From Actinostola sp. cb2023 (lineage: Eukaryota; Cnidaria; Anthozoa; Actiniaria; Actinostolidae), in assembly GCA_033675265.1 (NCBI GenBank), contig JAUJYZ010001313.1, positions 97,001 to 161,000 of the forward strand: a stretch of DNA of 64,000 nucleotides, read 5' to 3'. A program made the translations under genes and the position numbers. Below, in pieces: positions 62,930-64,000 of the stretch. A model generated the notes under the pieces. It did not search any database. It saw only the letters and a list, made by a program, of their open reading frames with translations, and had not been told where the DNA came from. Positions within the stretch are counted from its first letter, which is position 1. Each line of letters begins with the position of its first letter.

Positions 62930-63999
62930 TGCTTCACATACAAATAAGGTTACAAACATATATACAACTTGGTCTAATAATAATAAAGACATAAATTATA
63001 CGATGAGAATACAAAAAAGAAAATGATTACACATTGTTGGGTCACAAAATTAAAGCCTAATTATTTACAAAGATTTCAAGATTTTTATACCTTTTTTTTT
63101 TTCATTTAATAATCTGATTGAAGTAAAATTCTTATTTTTTCATATTTAATTAAATGTGAGTCAATTTGGGTCTTTTCTGCACTCCGGTATTCTATTTTCT
63201 CATATTGTTTCACTATAAATTTAAAATGCATTAGAACTGGACATAATTTCCTACCTCTCATAGTGTACAAAACGTATTTAAATAGCAAAAATAGAAAATT
63301 TTCCATAGTGTTACCATCACTACCAAGTAGAACATTTTTCAAATTTAAATCTGGTAAATTTATATAGCCTGCTTTAACCAATTTCTACATTTTATATAAA
63401 AATTATTTGTTTCATTGCACCCAACAAAAAAATGTTCTGTTGATTAATGTTGATTAAAACAAAATGTACATTTTTGTGAGTCCACTATCTTAAAGTCATA
63501 AAAGCTTTTTGTTCAAAAAGAGGCGGTTATTTATGATCTTAAATTGGAACGCACGTAATCTAGTATCAATCGTACTCTTTCTGATTCTTGAATAAACCGA
63601 TGACCACTCAATGTCCGGTTCATCTAATTTTTTTGAAATGTAACTTTGTGAGGTTGGCTGTTTAAATTTTCTATTAATTAATTTCCAATAAATCATCTTG
63701 GTTTTCACTTTATTAAGAGGAGTGAGTCTACTTGCTATTTCTATATATTTCTCTTGTGTCTCTAAACGTACTTGTTACGCTTGTCTGGCCATTTTCTTTA
63801 AGCATAGTTCTCCATCGTTTAGGAATCAGGGCATCAATGATACCTTTCCATGCATAACAAATATTCATTGTCTACCCACCCATTTTGTTTAATAACATCC
63901 CAGTTTGGACCAGTACTTCTGTCCCATACTTGATTTAATATTACCTTTATCCCCTTCTTCAGAATATTCTTAATAGTTGAAAATTCCGTTTTTAAGAGT
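62930..63999 (-). pseudogene. non-LTR retrotransposon (LINE) ORF2, decayed C-terminal part
   Basis: On the minus strand, 63708-63496 reads KTKMIYWKLINRKF, then WSSVYSRIRKSTIDTRLRAF and QFKIINNRLFLNKKLL. This is the segment after the reverse-transcriptase domain in many animal LINE ORF2 proteins. Stops and frameshifts follow. A second open stretch (63381-63106) with KCTFC-type remnants lost continues the C-terminus in another frame. Upstream (toward 63999) further ORF2 fragments appear in shifting frames. The 3' end is near a T-rich stretch at 62918. The element runs off the window and is inactive. Confidence 0.75.
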
Positions 64000-64000
64000 A

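Overview
This is a gene-bearing piece of an animal nuclear genome. Genes are split by GT-AG introns, GC content is low, there is no operon structure, and the intergenic and intronic DNA is packed with microsatellites, minisatellites and short inverted-repeat (MITE-like) elements. A tRNA-derived SINE near the left edge has a body and 3' tail that I recognise, from memory only, as a type seen in stony corals and sea anemones. Together with the mix of short foldback repeats, this suggests a cnidarian, probably an anthozoan. Another marine invertebrate cannot be excluded without a database search.

Layout. (1) 1-2938: repeat-rich DNA, probably intron of the first gene, whose 5' part lies outside the window. 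(2) 2939-20249, + strand: the last nine exons of a sorting nexin of the SNX9/SNX18/SNX33 clade, covering the end of the PX domain and the whole C-terminal BAR domain. (3) Nested in one of its introns on the same strand, 12418-13777: a two-exon gene predicted to encode 277 residues, with a ubiquitin-like N-terminus, one SATB-like CUT domain and a divergent CUT-class homeodomain. (4) 20250-26053: intergenic, including a 1.85-kb inverted-repeat element flanked by TTAA and a 138-base run of G. (5) 26054-29418, - strand: a complete three-exon Rab GDP dissociation inhibitor (443 aa). (6) 29419-29850: a 432-bp divergent promoter. (7) 29851-59722, + strand: a complete 24-exon glutamine:fructose-6-phosphate amidotransferase (678 aa), the first committed enzyme of the hexosamine pathway. 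(8) 59723-63999: duplicated non-coding DNA and a decayed non-LTR retrotransposon ORF2 on the - strand.

How the genes relate. They do not form a pathway cluster. SNX9-type proteins shape membranes in endocytosis, GDI recycles Rab GTPases, and GFAT feeds UDP-GlcNAc synthesis. The one arrangement with a likely functional meaning is the head-to-head GDI/GFAT pair sharing a short promoter that carries an NRF1-like site and three CCAAT motifs, which is typical of housekeeping genes.

Most noteworthy: the nested UBL-CUT-homeodomain gene; a 3' exon segment of the sorting nexin, including its 5' splice site, tandemly repeated seven times; a similar duplication of a 3' splice site in front of a GFAT exon; and a short motif (TTGGGCTMCCTGTG) scattered at least a dozen times through otherwise different repeats.
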